A DNA stretch of 64,000 bases from Christiangramia forsetii KT0803 (GCF_000060345.1 NC_008571.1:1674001-1738000), one strand, 5' to 3'; shown: positions 1 to 9,879, numbered from the stretch's first letter. Numbers and translations are program-made. The notes: generated by a model not told the origin, from the sequence alone.

Positions 1-2
1 AG

Positions 3-635
3 AAAGTAGAGAAAGGAAAAATACGTTTTGACCGCAGTATTGCTAATCTTCAAAAAGAAAGGTCTGTTTTAAGAAAAACTACCGATTCGCTTAAACAAAA
101 GGAGGAAAAAGCAGCTGCGCAAAAAGAAAAACTCGAAGAAGTGAACTCTAAAGTTCAGCAGAAATTAGAGAGTTATCAGGAATTATATGATTCTAATCAG
201 CGTCTCATATACCTTGGTCAAAAGGTGAACGATATTAGTGAGAAATACTTCAATAATAAAAAGAAAAAGGAGCTTATTGGGGAGTTCCTGAAAATGGTGG
301 AAATTGAAAACTCCAAGCGTAAAAAAGAAGGTGTAAAAGAACAGAGAAAGAAAAAAGCTAAGGAAAAACAGCTTAATCAGGAAGTTCAGAAAAAGATTGA
401 ACCAATTCGGGAAAAGAAGAAAGAAGAGAAAAAGAAAGAGGATCATATTAAAAAACAAGAAGCGAATAAACCTAAAGCCAAACTTAAAATTGGAGATCGT
501 GTTCGTTTGGAAGATGGAAAGGCCGTTGGCTCCATAGATACTATTGAAAAAGGAAAAGCAATCGTAAATTATGGTATGTTTACTACATCGGTTGGCTTGG
601 AACAATTGGAACTTGTACAGTCGGCTAAAAAATAA
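3..635 (+). CDS. mutS2: Endonuclease MutS2, C-terminal part (5' end outside window)
   Basis: The frame is open from the window edge, so this is the 3' end of a longer gene; the GTG at 141 lies inside the reading frame and is not taken as a start. What is visible is a long Lys/Glu-rich coiled coil, then a short C-terminal beta domain (KIGDRVRLEDGKAVGSID, then AIVNYGMFTT) that closes Bacteroidota MutS2-type proteins. No Smr nuclease domain follows the clamp region, as is usual in this phylum. MutS2 proteins are MutS-related ATPases acting on recombination intermediates or on stalled, collided ribosomes. The ATPase part is not in the window, so the family call rests on the tail alone. Confidence 0.78.
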   Translation, partial: KVEKGKIRFDRSIANLQKERSVLRKTTDSLKQKEEKAAAQKEKLEEVNSKVQQKLESYQELYDSNQRLIYLGQKVNDISEKYFNNKKKKELIGEFLKMVEIENSKRKKEGVKEQRKKKAKEKQLNQEVQKKIEPIREKKKEEKKKEDHIKKQEANKPKAKLKIGDRVRLEDGKAVGSIDTIEKGKAIVNYGMFTTSVGLEQLELVQSAKK

Positions 636-659
636 AACATAATTATCTTGAATTAAGAT

Positions 660-745
660 AAATCCATATCTCCAGGTCACATCGAGCGCAGTCGAGATGC
701 TTTTAATGACCCTTCGACTGTGCAGGGAGACAAAAGCATATTCAA
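660..745. repeat. Dispersed intergenic hairpin repeat (TCGACTGCGCT type)
   Basis: GCGCAGTCGAG near 690 can pair with TTCGACTGTGC near 718, giving a hairpin of about 11 bp. The same core words recur near 21750 and 61190 in this window, always between genes. It looks like a REP-like or mobile-repeat family; function unknown. Confidence 0.6.
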
Positions 746-774
746 GGTATTAATTGAAAAAGATTAAATAAAAT

Positions 775-1191
775 ATGAATTCAGTTCCGGAAAATAAAAA
801 AATTATACTTTTTGATGGCGTTTGCAATCTATGCGATGGTGCCGTTCAGTTTATTATTAAACATGATAAGAAAGATATTTTTAGATATGCTTCCCTGCAA
901 AGTGAAATAGGCAGGAAACTAGTAGATGAAAGAGGTCTGGATCCTGAAGAATTAGATTCAATTATTTTAATAGAGCCAGGCGTCGCTTATTATAGAAAGT
1001 CCAGCGCAGCTCTTGAAATCTCCAGAGATCTTTCAGGAGGATATTCCTTATTAAAAAACTTTCTGTTTATGCCGGAATCTCTCAGGGATGGAGTTTATGA
1101 TTTTATAGCCAATAATCGTTATAAATGGTTCGGGAAAAAAGAACAATGTATGATCCCTTCTCCCGAATTAAAAGCTAAATTTTTAGATTAA
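775..1191 (+). CDS. DCC-family thiol-disulfide oxidoreductase (DUF393, YuxK-like)
   Basis: A 138-residue soluble protein. Near the N-terminus it has the family signature FDGVCNLCDGAVQF, with a CxxC pair (CNLC) in a thioredoxin-like setting. These proteins are predicted to be small thiol-disulfide oxidoreductases; a physiological partner is generally not known. The ATG at 775 puts the motif about 13 residues in, as is normal. The gene ends in a 4-bp convergent overlap with the symporter on the other strand. No signal peptide is seen, so a cytosolic location is inferred. Confidence 0.85.
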   Translation: MNSVPENKKIILFDGVCNLCDGAVQFIIKHDKKDIFRYASLQSEIGRKLVDERGLDPEELDSIILIEPGVAYYRKSSAALEISRDLSGGYSLLKNFLFMPESLRDGVYDFIANNRYKWFGKKEQCMIPSPELKAKFLD

Positions 1192-2522
1192 ACTTTTTCG
1201 CTTTCGGTAATCGTTTCTTCTTCCGGGTGATACTCATCATCCCAATTTTTTACATTAGGAGGCCCCATCATATCTACAGATTTTGCAACCATTAGAGATA
1301 CCGCAGCATCACCAGTTACATTTACGGTAGTTCTACACATATCAAGAGGTCTGTCTACTGCAAAGATCAAGGCTAATCCTGCTTCAGGAATTCCAGCCTG
1401 GGCTAACACTATAACCAACATCACCATTCCCGCACCTGGTACAGCGGCGGAACCAATAGATGCTAATGTAGCAGTAGCAATAATTCCTAGTTGCGCTCCA
1501 ATTGTTAGATCAATTCCGAATGCCTGAGCAATAAACACTGCGGCAACAGCCTGATAAAGACTAGTACCATCCATATTTATCGTGGCTCCAATAGGCAAAA
1601 CAAAACTGGTAACTTCTTTATGCACACCCATGTGTTCTTCTACTCGTTCCATCGTTACTGGAAGTGTTGCAGCACTTGAGCTCGTTGAGAATGCGAGTAA
1701 TTGTGCCGGAGCAATTCCATTAATAAAAAATGATGGTGTGTTCTTTGTAAATATCCATACTAATAGCACATAAACTCCAATCATTAATGCCAGACCAACG
1801 AGTACTGTTAATGCATACATGACCAATGCGGCAAAAAGATCGGCACTTGGAGACTCAACTACCAGCGCTGCTAATAAGGCAAACACACCATATGGAGCTG
1901 TAAGCATTATCAGATCTATCATTTTCAGTATCACTTCATTAAAGCCATCAAAGAAATCTTTTACCGGTTTAGCTGTTTTTTCAGGAATAAGTATTAATCC
2001 TATTCCGAAGAAAATGGCGAAAAATATAACCTGCAACATATTCCCATTATCACCGGCTGCACCAATAATATTACTAGGCACAAGATCTTCCAGGGCTTGT
2101 AATGGCCCTGCATCTTTCTGCTTTTGAGCATCTGATATCCTAACAGAGGCATCTCCTTCATAACTTGTTATAAGGTCGCTACGGGTTTCTTCTGAAATAG
2201 TACGTCCGGGTCCAATAAGATTCACCAGAAGAAGTCCTATGGAAACTGCGATAACCGTGGTAATAATATAGGTAAGAATAGTTCGCGTTCCCATTTTGGA
2301 AAGCTTGGAAATATCTTTAAGATCTGAAATCCCTTTTATTAGAGAAGCCAGGATCAAAGGCACTGCGATTAGTTTAAGGGCATTGATAAATATGTTACCA
2401 AAAGGTTTGATCCAGTCGCCAACAAAATCTGCTCCCCAACTAAAATTAGTCATGATAAGGGCAAATATAACCCCAGCTGCCATTCCTAATAATATCTGCC
2501 AATGCAGTGCAAGTTTTTTCAT
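1188..2522 (-). CDS. Dicarboxylate/amino acid:cation symporter (DAACS family)
   Basis: A 444-residue inner-membrane protein with about eight hydrophobic segments plus re-entrant loops. The serine-rich re-entrant hairpin AFSTSSSAATLPVT and the later motif GATINMDGTSLY are hallmarks of the GltP/GltT/DctA family, which imports glutamate, aspartate or C4-dicarboxylates with Na+ or H+. The Arg in DRPLDMCRTTVNVTGD fits binding of an acidic substrate. Family membership is clear but the exact substrate cannot be read from sequence. It lies 19 bp downstream of aroC on the same strand, so co-transcription is likely. Confidence 0.9.
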   Translation of the reverse strand: MKKLALHWQILLGMAAGVIFALIMTNFSWGADFVGDWIKPFGNIFINALKLIAVPLILASLIKGISDLKDISKLSKMGTRTILTYIITTVIAVSIGLLLVNLIGPGRTISEETRSDLITSYEGDASVRISDAQKQKDAGPLQALEDLVPSNIIGAAGDNGNMLQVIFFAIFFGIGLILIPEKTAKPVKDFFDGFNEVILKMIDLIMLTAPYGVFALLAALVVESPSADLFAALVMYALTVLVGLALMIGVYVLLVWIFTKNTPSFFINGIAPAQLLAFSTSSSAATLPVTMERVEEHMGVHKEVTSFVLPIGATINMDGTSLYQAVAAVFIAQAFGIDLTIGAQLGIIATATLASIGSAAVPGAGMVMLVIVLAQAGIPEAGLALIFAVDRPLDMCRTTVNVTGDAAVSLMVAKSVDMMGPPNVKNWDDEYHPEEETITESEKV

Positions 2523-2541
2523 GTTTAGGTTTTTCTAATAA

Positions 2542-3606
2542 TTAGATTTTCGATGATTTATTCTGGAGATAATAGTCAGCAAGCACCAAAGCAGCCATAG
2601 ATTCTACAATTGGAACCGCTCTTGGAACTACGCAAGGATCGTGTCTACCTTTCCCCTGCATTTCAACTTCATCTCCCTTGGAGTTAATAGTCTGTTGTTT
2701 TTGCATTAAAGTAGCAACAGGTTTAAAGGCAACCTTGAAGTAAATATCCATTCCATTGGAAATTCCTCCCTGGATGCCACCACTTAAATTTGTTTGGGTA
2801 GAACCATCTGTATTGAAATGATCATTATGCTCACTACCTCTCATTTTAGTCCCCTCAAAACCACTACCGTACTCAAAACCTTTAACAGCATTAATGGAAA
2901 GCATCGCTTTACCGAGTTCAGCATGAAGTTTATCAAATACTGGCTCTCCAAGACCTATAGGCACATTTTTTATCACACATTGTACAGTTCCTCCAACAGT
3001 ATCACCGTCTCCCCTGATTTCTTTTATATATGCTTCCATTTCCCTAGCCATTTCAGGATCTGGACAGCGCACAGGATTTTTTTCTATTTCTGAAAAATCA
3101 AGTTCGGAATAATCCTTATTTAATTCAATTTTTCCAACAGAAGAAACAAAAGCATTAAAACTAACACTTTTAAGCATTTGCTTGGCAATACTTCCAGCTA
3201 CTACCCTGCATGCAGTTTCTCTGGCAGAAGATCTTCCCCCACCCCGGTAATCTCTTATCCCATATTTTTCATCATAGGTATAATCTGCATGAGATGGCCT
3301 GTATGTATCTTTAATATGGGAATAATCCTTAGATTTCTGGTTAGCATTTTTTATAATAAAGCCGATAGGTGTCCCGGTTGTTTTACCTTCGAAAATTCCC
3401 GATAAGAATTCTACAGTATCCGGCTCTTTTCTTTGAGTGACAATGGCAGATTGTCCCGGACGTCTTCTATTAAGATCATTCTGAACACTTTCAGTATCTA
3501 TTTCAAGACCGGCAGGACAACCATCTATAACTCCACCAATGGCCACACCATGTGATTCGCCAAATGTGGTTAACTTAAACATTTTTCCAAAGGAGTTTCC
3601 GGGCAT
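2542..3606 (-). CDS. aroC: Chorismate synthase
   Basis: Converts 5-enolpyruvylshikimate-3-phosphate to chorismate using reduced FMN; last step of the shikimate pathway. The N-terminus [12 protein letters not shown] followed by TTFGESHG is the family start, which fixes the ATG at 3606. A TTG six codons upstream is in frame but would add an atypical tail. Further signatures are RPGQS and the block around SSARETA. The length of 354 aa is normal. The symporter follows 19 bp downstream. A TAnnTTTG-like element lies just upstream, implying a very short leader. Confidence 0.96.
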   Translation of the reverse strand: MPGNSFGKMFKLTTFGESHGVAIGGVIDGCPAGLEIDTESVQNDLNRRRPGQSAIVTQRKEPDTVEFLSGIFEGKTTGTPIGFIIKNANQKSKDYSHIKDTYRPSHADYTYDEKYGIRDYRGGGRSSARETACRVVAGSIAKQMLKSVSFNAFVSSVGKIELNKDYSELDFSEIEKNPVRCPDPEMAREMEAYIKEIRGDGDTVGGTVQCVIKNVPIGLGEPVFDKLHAELGKAMLSINAVKGFEYGSGFEGTKMRGSEHNDHFNTDGSTQTNLSGGIQGGISNGMDIYFKVAFKPVATLMQKQQTINSKGDEVEMQGKGRHDPCVVPRAVPIVESMAALVLADYYLQNKSSKI

Positions 3607-3621
3607 GCGAAGGATTTTGAA

Positions 3622-3629
3622 CAAATGTA
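3622..3629 (-). promoter_or_regulatory. Putative -7 promoter element of aroC
   Basis: TACATTTG on the minus strand matches the Bacteroidota TAnnTTTG box. It lies 15 bp upstream of the aroC ATG, so the leader would be only about 10 nt. No clear -33 TTG was found at the right spacing, so this is tentative. Confidence 0.35.
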
Positions 3630-3817
3630 ATTTTTTAAGAACATATTTGAAAATGGAATCCTAATTAATGTTAGGACAACAAATACTTCTCATTCAAATT
3701 TTCAAAAATCAGTTTTTTACCTACTAAATGAAATTGTTATAATTAAAAATAATGACGTAATGATTAGTTGCAGTGATATAATCTCAATAAGGTGCGTGGA
3801 ATACTTATTAATTTCTT

Positions 3818-4192
3818 TCAGCTATTACTCTCTTTCTCCTGTAATATACTGTCTATTTTATTGGTTAATGTCTCCATATCAAATGGTTTAGATAAAAAAT
3901 CTACGGCCCCGGCAGCTTTACAGTCTTCACCAACGTTATGTAACGCAGACATCATTAGAATCGGAACCTGTGAAACAGACTCATCTTTTTTAAGTTCCAT
4001 GCATACATCGGTGCCGTCTACACCAGAAATAAGTTTGTCCAAAAGAATTAATTCTATATCATTTTTAAGAATATTTTCCTTTGTTTTACGAGGTTCCTGA
4101 GAGACAGTAATCTCATGTCCACTGAATTCAAGAATATCTTTCAGCATAAAGCCTATGGTCTGGTCATCGTCCACGATCAATATTTTTGCCAT
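3818..4192 (-). CDS. Single-domain response regulator (CheY-like)
   Basis: A 124-residue receiver domain with no output domain. The acidic pocket (VDDD at 7-10), the phospho-acceptor Asp52 in LLDKLISGVDG, the switch Ser/Thr position in MMSALH and Lys102 in LSKPFD are all present. It starts 6 bp after the histidine kinase gene, so the two almost certainly form one two-component pair. Signal output must go through protein interaction or a downstream phosphorelay partner; none is encoded next to it. Confidence 0.92.
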   Translation of the reverse strand: MAKILIVDDDQTIGFMLKDILEFSGHEITVSQEPRKTKENILKNDIELILLDKLISGVDGTDVCMELKKDESVSQVPILMMSALHNVGEDCKAAGAVDFLSKPFDMETLTNKIDSILQEKESNS

Positions 4193-4198
4193 TCTTTT

Positions 4199-6151
4199 TT
4201 AATTTAGAGGTAAAACGAAAATGAATTCAGAACCTATGCCAAATTCACTATTAACAACTATTTTTCCGTTGTGTCTTTTTACTATTTCGTTAGAAAGATA
4301 CAAACCAATTCCGAAGCCGGCATAAGTTTCATCCCTATTTCCTGAAACGCGGTAAAACCTTTTAAATATTTTGTTGATTTCTTTCTTCTCGATACCAATC
4401 CCAAAATCTTTTACACTAACGGCGACTTCATTTTCAGTTTTATTATAAACCGTTACTTCTACGCGATTATCTTCTGGAGAGTACTTTAGAGCATTGGTAA
4501 TAAAATTTATAATCACCTGTCCAATACGATCTTTATCTGCAATCACGTCACATTCACAATGATGTTTGAGTTCTATTTGCACTTCTTTGTTAGAATATGA
4601 AATATCTTCAATAATTTCTTCTACATGATGGTTAAGACTAAATTTCTCCTTCTTAAGTTCCATTTCATTATGTTCAATCCGGGAAAGATCCAACATTTCA
4701 GAAATTAACCTGATAAGTCTTTCAACCTGGGTCTCAATTCTGTTTAAATAAGGTTTTACTGGTAGTTCGCCATTTTCCTGATTAGCTTCAGGAAGCATAG
4801 TCAGCAATAATTGTACATAACCTTTTATTGAAGTAACAGGAGTCTTTAACTCATGACTTACTAATTTCAAAAAACCTTCCTTACGGTTTTCCTCATCTTT
4901 CAATTTCTGAATTTCGGTACTGGAGGTTATCCAGGATGTGATTTCACCCTCTTCATTTCTAATCGCTGTCGCACGGTTCAAATGCCATTTGGCCTGTCCA
5001 TTTGCATCGAAGATCTTAAATTCCAGGTCTATATCACTACCTGTCTCCAGACTTTTTCTTGCTACCATTTCTACTTTCTCCCGATTATCAGGATGAATAA
5101 GTGACATCCAGGACTTACTTAGTAATTCCTCTATACTCTTACCGGTATAATTTCTCCAGCTATTATTATAAAAGACAGGAACACCTTTAGCATTGGTCAT
5201 ACAAACTTTAAGTGGCATAAAATTAACAAGGTCACGAAGTTCTTTTTCACTTTCCTTAATCTTTTGATTTAGCAGACCCTGATTGGTGACATCATTCGCT
5301 ATAACCGCAACACCATCTATTTCTCCCCGAATATTCTTTTGTGGTTGGTAGATAAAATCAAAATAGCCAGGTCTCATTTCATCATCCTGTAAATGATTTA
5401 TCAACTTTTCCTGAGCACTATAAGCTTTTCCAGAATCTAAAACATTTTTAAAAATTGCGGGCATCCCCTGCTCAACCATTTCTGGGAGAACCTCAAATAA
5501 TGGTTTTCCCTCAACGTCGCTCCCTTTCCCCCAGACTTTCTTAATAGCATCATTGGCAATTTCAACGATCATATCCTCTCCTTTCAGAATAGCAATAAGG
5601 GAATTGGACGAATGGATCAATTCACGATATTTATATTCACTTTCTTCAATTTTTTTGTGAAAAATAGCTTTTGGCGTTACTTCCTGAGCCATCACAGCCA
5701 CTCCGCTCAGTTTCCCTGCAATATTTTTTTGTGGTTGATATACAAAATTGAAATAGGATAGTTCTTTTTGGTTCTTCCTAGTTATATAAACAGGCAGTTC
5801 ATACCCATACCTAGCTTCTCCGGAATCCATAACCTCTAATAATAATTGTTCCAGGCCTTGTTCTTTAATATCGGGATGAGCTTCAAGTAACGATTTACCA
5901 ATTATATTCTCGTCTTTCTGCCAGAAATCTAAAATGGGTCTATTCGCAATTTCAATTATTAGGTCTTTACCTCTAAGCAAGGTGATCATTGAAGGGGAAG
6001 AATAAATTAATTCCTTAAAAGAATACACCTTATTTTTTAAGGTAGCATTTTCAATTTCTAAATCTTTGGAGACATCTTGTAAACCACTGATCGTTTTTTG
6101 ATTTTCAATCAATTGTTTTTCTAATTCCTGAATGCGTAAATCTTTCTCCAT
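4199..6151 (-). CDS. Multi-PAS sensor histidine kinase
   Basis: The protein (650 aa from the ATG at 6151; an in-frame TTG lies ten codons upstream) begins with a coiled coil (about 5-45), followed by three PAS domains (about 50-160, 170-290 and 305-420), a HisKA dimerisation helix with the phospho-acceptor His433 in VSHELKTP, and a HATPase_c domain with N box (NFITNALKYSP), G1 (DFGIGI), F (FKRFYRV) and G2 (GFGIGLYLS) motifs. No membrane segment is seen, so it probably senses a cytosolic cue. PAS1 and PAS2 are internal duplicates: both end with YxxFxYQPQKNI and a (V/A)V(M/I)A motif. Its receiver partner follows 6 bp downstream. Confidence 0.93.
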   Translation of the reverse strand: MEKDLRIQELEKQLIENQKTISGLQDVSKDLEIENATLKNKVYSFKELIYSSPSMITLLRGKDLIIEIANRPILDFWQKDENIIGKSLLEAHPDIKEQGLEQLLLEVMDSGEARYGYELPVYITRKNQKELSYFNFVYQPQKNIAGKLSGVAVMAQEVTPKAIFHKKIEESEYKYRELIHSSNSLIAILKGEDMIVEIANDAIKKVWGKGSDVEGKPLFEVLPEMVEQGMPAIFKNVLDSGKAYSAQEKLINHLQDDEMRPGYFDFIYQPQKNIRGEIDGVAVIANDVTNQGLLNQKIKESEKELRDLVNFMPLKVCMTNAKGVPVFYNNSWRNYTGKSIEELLSKSWMSLIHPDNREKVEMVARKSLETGSDIDLEFKIFDANGQAKWHLNRATAIRNEEGEITSWITSSTEIQKLKDEENRKEGFLKLVSHELKTPVTSIKGYVQLLLTMLPEANQENGELPVKPYLNRIETQVERLIRLISEMLDLSRIEHNEMELKKEKFSLNHHVEEIIEDISYSNKEVQIELKHHCECDVIADKDRIGQVIINFITNALKYSPEDNRVEVTVYNKTENEVAVSVKDFGIGIEKKEINKIFKRFYRVSGNRDETYAGFGIGLYLSNEIVKRHNGKIVVNSEFGIGSEFIFVLPLN

Positions 6152-6258
6152 ATGGGGGCATTTAGATCTCTTGAATACCAAAATTTCTTTCGCCCTAAAT
6201 TTATGAGTTTAGCGAAGCCTATAAACATTTTTAAGAAGGATTAACAAAACTTTCAAGA

Positions 6259-9186
6259 TTATATTTTTTTAAGGGCATTTCTTAATATGGTCGCAGGATG
6301 AAGAGCCATTCTATTTGTACCATCTTTAATCTGATGCCTGCAACTGGTTCCATTTGCCGAAATAATCACAGATTCTTCACTTTTACGTATAGCCGGGAAT
6401 AATGAATTTTCACCAATTTTCATACTTATCTCATAATGCTCTTTTTCATATCCAAAAGAACCCGCCATCCCACAGCAACCTGAGGGAATGATAGTCACTT
6501 TATAATTTTTAGGGAGATTCAGTATATCAAAAGTCTTTGAAACATTGGATAATGCTTTTTGATGACAGTGGCCGTGAATTTTAATAGTTGCGGAATCATC
6601 AGTAAATTGATCCTGCCTTATATTTCCCATAGCGATCTCTTGCTTTAAAAACTCTTCAATAATAAAGGAATTTTTTGCCAGTTTTACCGCTGAATCTTTA
6701 TCATCTGCAAGCCTTAAATACTCATCTCTAAAGCTTAATATCGCAGATGGCTCGACTCCAATTAAAGGCGTCTCATCTGAAATTAGATCTTTAAAAATTG
6801 AAACATTTTTGTTAGCCAGTTCTTTAGCTTTATCAAGAAAGCCTTTTGATATCTGACTTCTACCACTTTCAGGATGATCAATAATTAAAACTTCGTATCC
6901 TAAATCTGCAAGTAGATTCAAGGCATCTATCCCAACCTCTGCATCCAGATAGTTCGTGAACTCATCATTAAAAAGATAAACCGTTTTAACTGAATTCTCA
7001 TTCTGGAATTTAGCCTTGTGCTTTAAATAATATTTTTTCAGGGTTTGCTTCGCCACAATAGGCAACGTCCTTTCCGGTGCCACACTAAGAAAGCTCTTAG
7101 CAATGCCTGAAGTAAGACTATTCGACATAATAAACCTGGAAATTACCGGGAACTTAGAAGCTCTTTCATTTTGTTGTGTAATATTGGCAAAAGCCCTGTC
7201 TCTAAAGCTCGGTTTGTGTGCCTGATTATACTGATGCTGAAATTCAGCTTTCAGAGCGCCCATATCCACATTAGACGGACATTCACTCTTGCAGCCTTTA
7301 CAACTTATACAAAGATCCAGTACTTCCTTAAGTTCAGGGTGATCAAATCTATTTTTTTTATCTGAATTTGTTAAAAATTCACGCAATGCGTTCGCTCTCG
7401 CTCTTGTAGTATCTTTTTCATCTTTGGTTGCTCTATAACTAGGACACATAGTACCACCTGCTTCCACAGATTTTCGACAATCTCCACTCCCATTACACTG
7501 TTCTGCAAGCCTGAGAACTCCACCGGCTTCAGAAAAATCCATAATGGTTTCTATTTCCGGTTCAGTTCTATCTGGTGTATATCTTAACGAGACATCCATT
7601 GCCGGAGCATCTACTATCTTACCAGGGTTGAAAATATTATTCGGATCAAAAGCATATTTAACCTCCTTCAAAAGCTTATAGACTTTTTCTCCAAACATCA
7701 ATTCAATGAATTCTGCTCTCACACGGCCGTCTCCATGTTCTCCGCTTAGTGATCCATTATATTTTTTAACCAGCTCTGCTACGTCCTTTGTAATACTTCT
7801 GAATAGTTTTACGTCTTCAGATTTCTTTAAATTCAGAATAGGTCTTAAATGGATCTCTCCCGCACCCGCATGCGCATAATAAACGGCCTGCTGATCGTAG
7901 GATTTCATAATCTTACTAAAATCTGAAATATAATCGGCTAAAACAGGCAAAGCAACTGCAGTATCTTCGATACAAGCAACTGCTTTTTTATCTCCTTTTA
8001 AATTAGCCAGCAAGCCGAGTCCCGCCTTCCGAAGTTCTAAAGCAAGATCTATCTGTTCTCCATATAAAACCGGAAAAGCATAGCCTAATCCAGAGTTTTT
8101 CAAAGTTTCCAGTAGAGCATCAACCTGACGCTGTAATTCATCTTCGGAATCATTTCTTAACTCCAGCATTAAAATTCCTTTTGGATCTCCTTCTATAAAA
8201 AACCTATTATCCCGGTATTTTAAGCTTTCTTTGGTGCAATCTAAGATTACCTTATCCATCATTTCACAAGTAAAAAGTGAATGTTGCATTGCCGGGACTA
8301 CAGCCTGCATACAAGAATCTATACTAGGATAATGCGCGGCAACCATCGCGGTATACTTTGGAGGTAACTCATCAAGCTGTAAAGTGATTTCGGTAATAAA
8401 GGCAAGAGTCCCCTCACTTCCTGCAATTAGTTTACAAAAGTTAAAGTTCCTGGGGGATTCGGTAAAAACTTCTGAAGCCAGTAATTCATCAATGGCATAA
8501 CCAGTATTTCTTCTATGAAGTCCCACAGGCGGAAAATTCTTTAAAATTTCTTCCTGATTTGTTTTATCATTTAACTTCTCATGGAGAAGACGATATATTT
8601 CACCTTCAAGGTTATCAAGTTTTAATTTCTCCTGATATTCTGATAGCGTGAGATCTCTAAATTCTGCATAGGAACCATCGCTTAATATAACTTTAAGTGA
8701 AACTAACCGGTCTCTGGTGGTTCCATATTTTATGGAAGTAGTACCACTTGAATTATTACCAACCATCCCTCCAATCATACAACGATTAGATGTGGAGGTA
8801 TTCGGACCAAAGAAGAGACCATGTCTTTCCAATCGTCTATTTAAATCATCTCTAATCACTCCGGGCTGTACACTTACTCGTTTAAGTTCTGGATTTACCT
8901 CAATAACACCTGTAAAATGTTTAGATACATCAACCACAATTCCATCCCCCGTACATTGCCCTGCAAGAGAAGTCCCTGCCGTTCTTGGAATAAGTGAAGT
9001 CTTATATCTTTTAGCAAAATCAATCAGTTTTACAAGGTCTTTTTCATTTTTGGGAAAACACACTGCGAGAGGTATTTCGCGATAAACAGAGGCATCGGTA
9101 GCATAAATACTTTTCCATAGATCGTCGTAATGTAGTTCTCCAGATATTTCCTTAGATAGGTGGTATAGGGCTTGCTTCAATTCCAT
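6259..9186 (-). CDS. FAD-linked oxidase / Fe-S protein (D-lactate or 2-hydroxyacid dehydrogenase type, YdiJ-like)
   Basis: A 975-residue fusion. It begins with a FAD-binding type 4 (PCMH) domain with PRTAGTSLAGQ and a GNNSSGTTS loop, then an FAD-oxidase C-terminal domain ending near EHGDGRVR and FDPNNIFNPGKI. A ferredoxin-like region follows with LCISCKGCKSECP, and a CCG domain closes it (HGHCHQKAL, SGCCGMAGSFGYE). This layout matches large Fe-S D-lactate/D-2-hydroxyglutarate dehydrogenases that pass electrons to the respiratory chain. The substrate is not decidable from sequence. The ATG at 9186 is preferred over a TTG two codons upstream. Confidence 0.88.
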   Translation of the reverse strand: MELKQALYHLSKEISGELHYDDLWKSIYATDASVYREIPLAVCFPKNEKDLVKLIDFAKRYKTSLIPRTAGTSLAGQCTGDGIVVDVSKHFTGVIEVNPELKRVSVQPGVIRDDLNRRLERHGLFFGPNTSTSNRCMIGGMVGNNSSGTTSIKYGTTRDRLVSLKVILSDGSYAEFRDLTLSEYQEKLKLDNLEGEIYRLLHEKLNDKTNQEEILKNFPPVGLHRRNTGYAIDELLASEVFTESPRNFNFCKLIAGSEGTLAFITEITLQLDELPPKYTAMVAAHYPSIDSCMQAVVPAMQHSLFTCEMMDKVILDCTKESLKYRDNRFFIEGDPKGILMLELRNDSEDELQRQVDALLETLKNSGLGYAFPVLYGEQIDLALELRKAGLGLLANLKGDKKAVACIEDTAVALPVLADYISDFSKIMKSYDQQAVYYAHAGAGEIHLRPILNLKKSEDVKLFRSITKDVAELVKKYNGSLSGEHGDGRVRAEFIELMFGEKVYKLLKEVKYAFDPNNIFNPGKIVDAPAMDVSLRYTPDRTEPEIETIMDFSEAGGVLRLAEQCNGSGDCRKSVEAGGTMCPSYRATKDEKDTTRARANALREFLTNSDKKNRFDHPELKEVLDLCISCKGCKSECPSNVDMGALKAEFQHQYNQAHKPSFRDRAFANITQQNERASKFPVISRFIMSNSLTSGIAKSFLSVAPERTLPIVAKQTLKKYYLKHKAKFQNENSVKTVYLFNDEFTNYLDAEVGIDALNLLADLGYEVLIIDHPESGRSQISKGFLDKAKELANKNVSIFKDLISDETPLIGVEPSAILSFRDEYLRLADDKDSAVKLAKNSFIIEEFLKQEIAMGNIRQDQFTDDSATIKIHGHCHQKALSNVSKTFDILNLPKNYKVTIIPSGCCGMAGSFGYEKEHYEISMKIGENSLFPAIRKSEESVIISANGTSCRHQIKDGTNRMALHPATILRNALKKI

Positions 9187-9189
9187 ACT

Positions 9190-9197
9190 CAAATTTA
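9190..9197 (-). promoter_or_regulatory. Putative -7 element abutting the FAD/Fe-S oxidase start codon
   Basis: TAAATTTG on the minus strand ends only three bases before the ATG at 9186. If used, transcription would begin at or inside the start codon, giving a leaderless mRNA. No good -33 box was found; could be chance. Confidence 0.25.
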
Positions 9198-9286
9198 AAA
9201 GTTTTCTCTAATCTTACTTAACAGTTTTTTAATTAATATTAACAATACATTTACGCCAGTGTACGTTTTCGTAATAGTATTCAACA

Positions 9287-9294
9287 TAAATTTG
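9287..9294 (+). promoter_or_regulatory. Putative -7 promoter element of the outer-membrane protein gene
   Basis: TAAATTTG lies 25 bp upstream of the ATG at 9320 and matches TAnnTTTG exactly. The -33 region contains GTTTTC rather than a clean TTG. Confidence 0.45.
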
Positions 9295-9319
9295 TGGTGA
9301 TCAAACAAAAAAATCAGAT

Positions 9320-9820
9320 ATGAAAAAATTAGTTCTTTTGGCAGCTTTTACATTTGGAGCTGTTTTCTTTAGCAATATGAATGCTCAGGAAATTTCAAAA
9401 AATGCACTTGGCCTTAGAGTTGGTGATGGTGGTGGATTTGGTGCTGAAGTTTCTTACCAGCGAGCGGTTGGCGGTGATAACAACCGATTGGAATTTGACC
9501 TTGGATGGAGAGATGGTAATAATTATGATGCTGTGAAACTTGTGGGTCTATACCAATGGGTCTGGAATATCGAAGGCGGTTTTAACTGGTATGTAGGTGC
9601 CGGAGCCGGATTAGGAAGCTATGATGATAATAGAGGAAATGACGATTTTGATGATGATGGTCTCTTCGCATTAATAGCTGGAGATATAGGGATAGAGTAT
9701 AATTTTGATTTCCCTTTATTGCTCTCTTTGGATCTGAGACCTGAAATTGGTTTTTCAGATTATAGAGAGCATGATGACTTTACACCAGACATTGCGTTGG
9801 GTATAAGATATCAGTTTTAG
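9320..9820 (+). CDS. Small outer-membrane beta-barrel protein
   Basis: A 166-residue protein with a signal peptide (MKKLVLLAAFTFGAVFFSNMNAQ, cleavage after Ala-Gln or nearby). Alternating aromatic and glycine beta strands follow (WVWNIEGGFNWYVGAGAGLG), ending in an aromatic Tyr-Gln-Phe C-terminus, as expected for a BAM-assembled barrel of about eight strands. The acidic loop DNRGNDDFDDDG could bind a divalent cation, which is speculation. It is a single gene with its own promoter box upstream and a hairpin terminator downstream. Function unknown beyond the fold class. Confidence 0.8.
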   Translation: MKKLVLLAAFTFGAVFFSNMNAQEISKNALGLRVGDGGGFGAEVSYQRAVGGDNNRLEFDLGWRDGNNYDAVKLVGLYQWVWNIEGGFNWYVGAGAGLGSYDDNRGNDDFDDDGLFALIAGDIGIEYNFDFPLLLSLDLRPEIGFSDYREHDDFTPDIALGIRYQF

Positions 9821-9847
9821 ATTTTCTTAAATAGGTTTAAGAAAGAA

Positions 9848-9879
9848 GAAAGTGAGGATTTAATGATCTCCACTTTTTT
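9848..9879 (+). terminator. Intrinsic terminator between the barrel gene and bshA
   Basis: AAAGTG pairs with CACTTT around an inner GGA/TCT stem with one mismatch, followed by a run of eight T. On the other strand the flank is T/C-rich, so it may also serve bshA, whose stop codon adjoins. Confidence 0.55.

Noticed and set aside
183-680. Long minus-strand ORF opposite the mutS2 tail
   Set aside because: Its Phe/Leu-rich product is the mirror of the Lys/Glu-rich coiled coil on the other strand, and the plus-strand frame carries a recognised domain.
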